From the NCBI GenBank assembly GCA_021202245.1, contig JAJQDK010000055.1, positions 1-17,223 on the forward strand: DNA of 17,223 bases, in the 5' to 3' direction. How positions within the stretch are numbered: the first letter of the stretch is position 1; the number at the start of each line of letters is the position of its first letter. This stretch comes from Clostridiales bacterium. Its GTDB lineage: Bacteria > Bacillota > Clostridia > Oscillospirales > Acutalibacteraceae. The notes beneath the pieces are model-generated. The model was not told the DNA's origin. It saw nothing but the letters and a program-made list of their open reading frames with translations, and did no database searches. Below, in pieces: positions 14,644 to 17,223 of this stretch. The position numbers were made by a program, and so were the translations under genes.

Positions 14644-15909
14644 ATGAATATTTTAATGGTAGGTTCGGGCGGACGTGAGCATGCATTGATTAAAAAGCTC
14701 CTTGAAAGCCCCAAATGCACCAAGCTTTACTGTGCGCCCGGCAACGGCGGAATTTCCAGAGACGCCGAAACAGTCAATATCGGTGCGATGGATAAGGAAA
14801 ATATGGTTAAATTTGCAAAGGAAAATGCTGTTGACCTTGTCTTTGTAGCTCCCGACGACCCACTTGCAGACGGTATGGTAGATGCCTTTGACAATGCCGG
14901 AATCCGTGCGTTCGGCCCAAATGCCGGTGCCGCAATTATTGAGGCTTCAAAGGTTTTCTCAAAGAACCTTATGAAAAAATATAATATACCCACGGCTAAG
15001 TACGAGGTGTTTGACGATGCTCAAAAGGCTGTTGAATATGTCAGAACTCAAAACACCGCTCCCATTGTTGTAAAAGCGGACGGTCTTGCTCTCGGCAAGG
15101 GCGTAATCATCGCTCAAACCGTTGACGAGGCGGTTGATGCAATCAAATCCATTATGGAGGACAAAAAATTTGGCGCTTCGGGCAACAATATCGTTATCGA
15201 AGAATTCCTCACAGGCCCTGAGGTTTCGGTGCTGGCATTTACCGACGGCAAATGTGTAAAGCCTATGGTTAGCTCAAAGGACCATAAGCGTGCCTATGAT
15301 AATGACAAGGGCCTCAACACGGGCGGCATGGGCACAATCAGTCCCAATCCCTACTACACCGAAGAAATTGCCGATATTTGTATGGAAACAATCTTTAAGC
15401 CTACAGTTGAAGCAATGAACAAAGAGGGCAGACCGTTTAAGGGTTGTCTTTATTTCGGGCTTATGATTACTCCCGACGGCCCCAAGGTTATTGAATACAA
15501 TGCGCGCTTCGGCGACCCCGAAGCTCAGGTTGTTCTGCCCAGACTGAAAACCGATCTTGTTGATATATGTGAAGCTGTCATCAACGAAAGGCTCTCCGAT
15601 ATCGACATTGAATGGTATGACGGCGCAGCTGCCTGCGTTGTTATGGCAAGCGGCGGCTATCCGGTAGAATACAAAAAGGGAATAGAAATGTTCGGCTTGG
15701 ATGATATGGGTCAGGTTGACGGCGCAATCGTCTATCACGCAGGAACAAAGTATGAAAACGGCAGGTTTTATACAAACGGCGGACGTGTTCTCGGCGTTAC
15801 CGCAACCGCTCCAACGCTTGATGAAGCGCTTGACAAGGCTTATGCTGCTGTTGATAAAATCAAATTTGACGGAGCGCATTTTCGTCACGACATTGGAAAA
15901 ACAAAATAA
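14644..15909 (+). CDS. purD: Phosphoribosylamine-glycine ligase (GAR synthetase) PurD
   Basis: 421 aa, full length. It is an ATP-grasp enzyme joining phosphoribosylamine and glycine, the second step of the pathway. Motifs: MVGSGGREHAL (5-15), APGNGGI, EASKVFSKNLMKKY, the ATP-grasp core APIVVKADGLALGKGV, EEFLTGPEVSVLAF, SSKDHKRAYDNDKGLNTGGM, and IEYNARFGDPEAQ for metal and ATP binding. The usual GPExPL motif reads APDDPL here, a conservative Glu-to-Asp change. The ATG at 14644 is selected because AAGGGGTG lies 5-7 nt before it; an upstream in-frame start (14596) would lie inside the transformylase gene. It is the last gene of the operon and is followed by a terminator. Confidence 0.95.
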   Translation: MNILMVGSGGREHALIKKLLESPKCTKLYCAPGNGGISRDAETVNIGAMDKENMVKFAKENAVDLVFVAPDDPLADGMVDAFDNAGIRAFGPNAGAAIIEASKVFSKNLMKKYNIPTAKYEVFDDAQKAVEYVRTQNTAPIVVKADGLALGKGVIIAQTVDEAVDAIKSIMEDKKFGASGNNIVIEEFLTGPEVSVLAFTDGKCVKPMVSSKDHKRAYDNDKGLNTGGMGTISPNPYYTEEIADICMETIFKPTVEAMNKEGRPFKGCLYFGLMITPDGPKVIEYNARFGDPEAQVVLPRLKTDLVDICEAVINERLSDIDIEWYDGAAACVVMASGGYPVEYKKGIEMFGLDDMGQVDGAIVYHAGTKYENGRFYTNGGRVLGVTATAPTLDEALDKAYAAVDKIKFDGAHFRHDIGKTK

Positions 15910-15910
15910 T

Positions 15911-15933
15911 TTGACTTATTTCACATAAGTTAA
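15911..15933 (-). terminator. Possible terminator hairpin for the minus-strand mutase transcript
   Basis: Read on the minus strand, TTAACTTAT pairs with ATAAGTCAA (9 bp, one G-T) around GTGAA and is followed by an A/T-rich ATTATTTTG stretch that enters the purD end. It is AT-rich and weak, and lies about 155 nt after the mutase stop, so the assignment is tentative. Confidence 0.3.
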
Positions 15934-15972
15934 AGCCCTCAGCCGGTTTAAGGCGGAGGGCTTATGCTTTTT
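15933..15972 (+). terminator. Rho-independent terminator of the purine operon
   Basis: AAGCCCTC (15933-15940) pairs with GAGGGCTT (15956-15963). After one A-G mismatch, GCC pairs with GGC around a 7-nt loop. The tail is ATGCTTTTTATATTT, so the T-run begins about 5 nt after the stem. The structure begins 23 nt after the purD stop. Confidence 0.75.
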
Positions 15973-15974
15973 AT

Positions 15975-16030
15975 ATTTAACTCGGTGCAAAGCCGTTGTA
16001 CGCTCGCTTAAGATTGGCGAATAGGTTATA
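15975..16030 (-). repeat. Dispersed repeat, copy B (inverted), between purD and the sugar mutase
   Basis: This is the inverted partner of 8867-8922. On the minus strand it reads, in one frame, YNLFANLKRAYNGFAPS then TAA (15977-15979). The same frame stays open upstream for roughly 25 more codons to near the mutase stop, without an obvious start codon. It lies downstream of the minus-strand mutase gene, just as copy A lies downstream of the permease gene. The rest of the gap (16031-16089) is AT-rich and holds a 10-bp tandem repeat, ATACGCTTTA/ATACGCTTTC (16064-16083); nothing else is recognised. Confidence 0.75.
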
Positions 16031-16089
16031 TTTATGCGGAAAGCTTGCGTGAAGTAGAAAATTATACGCTTTAATACGCTTTCGCCGAA

Positions 16090-17223
16090 TTATTCTACAC
16101 CCAACAGCTTTTTAGCAGCTGCTACAAGGCTTTCGCATATTTCAGCGGCATCGTTTTTGTCCTTGCCAACCGCTGTGATATACAGCTTAATTTTCGGCTC
16201 TGTACCGCTCGGACGGATAATAACCGCATTATCGCCCTCAAGATTGAGAGAAATTACATTTGATTTGGGCAGATCAATGGAGTTTTCAGCTCCCGACTCT
16301 GTATTCTTTTCATATTTCAACAGGTAGTCGCAAACCTTAACAACGCCGTATTTGTCAATCTTTTTCGGCAGGTTGTTTCTTATGCCCGACATTATTTCGT
16401 CCATTTTCTGCATACCGGCAGCTCCCTCAAATTCAAAGGAAATTGTCTTATTCAGATAGTAGCCGAATTCGTCATAAATACCGTCGATAACCTCGGCAAG
16501 CGACTTGCCCTGCTTTTTGTAATAGGCAGCCATTTCGCATACGAGCATAGATGCCACAACCGCATCCTTATCTCTTACATAGGTGCCCGACAGATAGCCG
16601 TAGCTTTCCTCAAAGCCGAAGAGATAGCGGTTTTCCTCGTGCTCCTTTTCAAGGTTAAGAATAACCTCAACGATATATTTAAATCCGGTAAGCACTTTTT
16701 TACTCTCACAGACGTATTTTTCTCAGAGCTTATTTACAAGCTTTGTCGTAACAATTGTTTTAACAACAACAGGTTTTTCGGGCAGGGTTCCGTTTGCCTT
16801 TTTGCAGGAAAGAATATAATTTGTGAGCATTGCTCCGTTTTCATTGCCTGTAATAAGACGATAGCTTCCGTCGTAATCCTTAACGGCAATTCCCACACGG
16901 TCAGCATCGGGGTCGGTAGCAAGAAGTAAGTCGGGCTGTTCCTTTTCGCAAAGCTCCAGACCCTTTTCAAGGGCTTCCTTAATTTCGGGGTTGGGGTAGG
17001 GGCAGGTGGTAAAATTGTCGTCGGGCAATTCCTGTTCCTTAACAATGCTTACATCCGTAACGCCGATATTATTAAGAATTTTTCTCACAAGCTTGTTGCC
17101 GGTGCCGTTGAGCGGCGTGTAAACAACCTTAAGTCCTGCATCCCTGCATATGCCGGGATTAACCTGCTGCTGAGCAACCTTTTCAAGATATGCGTCGTAA
17201 ACGCTCTCGTCAACATATTCAAT
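16090..17223 (-). pseudogene. Phosphoglucomutase/phosphomannomutase (phospho-sugar mutase), 5' partial, with in-frame TGA
   Basis: 378 codons up to the window edge; the full family is about 570-580 aa, so roughly the first third, including the catalytic serine loop, is missing. It should interconvert hexose 1- and 6-phosphates. Visible: YTPLNGTGNKLVRKIL, the metal site ATDPDADRVGIAV, VVVKTIVTTKLVNKL, VLTGFKYI, the sugar-binding GFEESYGYLSGTYVRDKDA, and the phosphate-binding RPSGTEPKIKLYI. A TGA at 16723-16725 (minus strand) falls in frame directly after KLVNKL, and the homologous protein clearly resumes with EKYVCESKKVLTGFKY. The frame is identical on both sides, so this is a nonsense change, not a frameshift. 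Nearby, two positions expected to be glycine (EKYV and KYIVEV) are valine. It may be a true pseudogene, a sequencing or assembly error, or unusual decoding; no SECIS-like hairpin is evident after the TGA. Confidence 0.82.

Noticed and set aside
16723..16725. Selenocysteine at the in-frame TGA of the sugar mutase
   Set aside because: No hairpin with a GG-bearing apical loop is seen at the expected distance after the TGA. This mutase family is not known to use selenocysteine, and clustered neighbouring changes suggest decay or error.
1..17223. CRISPR arrays, tRNA or rRNA genes, insertion sequences, phage genes
   Set aside because: No regularly spaced repeats, clover-leaf sequences, transposase or phage motifs were seen; the window is almost fully packed with housekeeping genes.

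Overview
The window looks like a chromosomal piece of a low-to-moderate GC Clostridia genome, most like the Oscillospiraceae/Ruminococcaceae. Supporting signs are a BofA-family sporulation protein, a DUF4364 protein, clostridial-style ribosome-binding sites (AAGGAGG, AAAGGA, GGAG), sigma-A-type promoters, and purine genes of the bacterial-PurF/PurO type. TGA, TAA and TAG all end intact genes here, so the standard bacterial code applies. Family assignments were made by recognising motifs, not by database search.

Layout. 1-140: the 3' end of uvrB. 153-4395: a divergent type IIA topoisomerase pair (ParE-like then ParC-like), 12 nt behind uvrB. 4535-5137: secG, a strong terminator hairpin, then a bofA homolog whose ribosome-binding site follows the hairpin's T-run. 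5182-5784 (minus): a DUF4364 protein. It is divergently promoted from nfeD and an SPFH/stomatin (slipin) gene at 5922-7296, the widespread NfeD-slipin membrane pair. 7375-8812: a membrane protein with two copies of the PF06541-type permease fold; its reading frame breaks at a run of six T. 9062-15909: a compact purine operon, purE-purF-purM-purN-purO-purH'(AICAR transformylase only)-purD, read from one clear promoter with a leader of about 30 nt and closed by a terminator. 16090-17223 (minus): the C-terminal two thirds of a phosphoglucomutase/phosphomannomutase, interrupted by an in-frame TGA and cut by the window end.

How the genes work together. The purine operon covers these steps of IMP synthesis: PurF (PRPP to phosphoribosylamine), PurD (GAR), PurN (FGAR), PurM (AIR), PurE (carboxylation), the transformylase (FAICAR) and PurO (IMP). 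purL/Q/S, purC and purB, and purK if used, are not in the window. The last two steps are done by two separate proteins: a transformylase without the usual N-terminal cyclohydrolase domain, and a PurO-type cyclohydrolase best known from archaea.

The most unusual non-genic signal is a short dispersed repeat. One copy (8867-8922) lies just upstream of the purine promoter and an inverted copy (15975-16030) lies just past the operon terminator, so the pair brackets the operon. 47 of 56 positions match, and the differences look codon-like in one frame that ends in the peptide LFAxLKRAYNGFAxS plus a stop.
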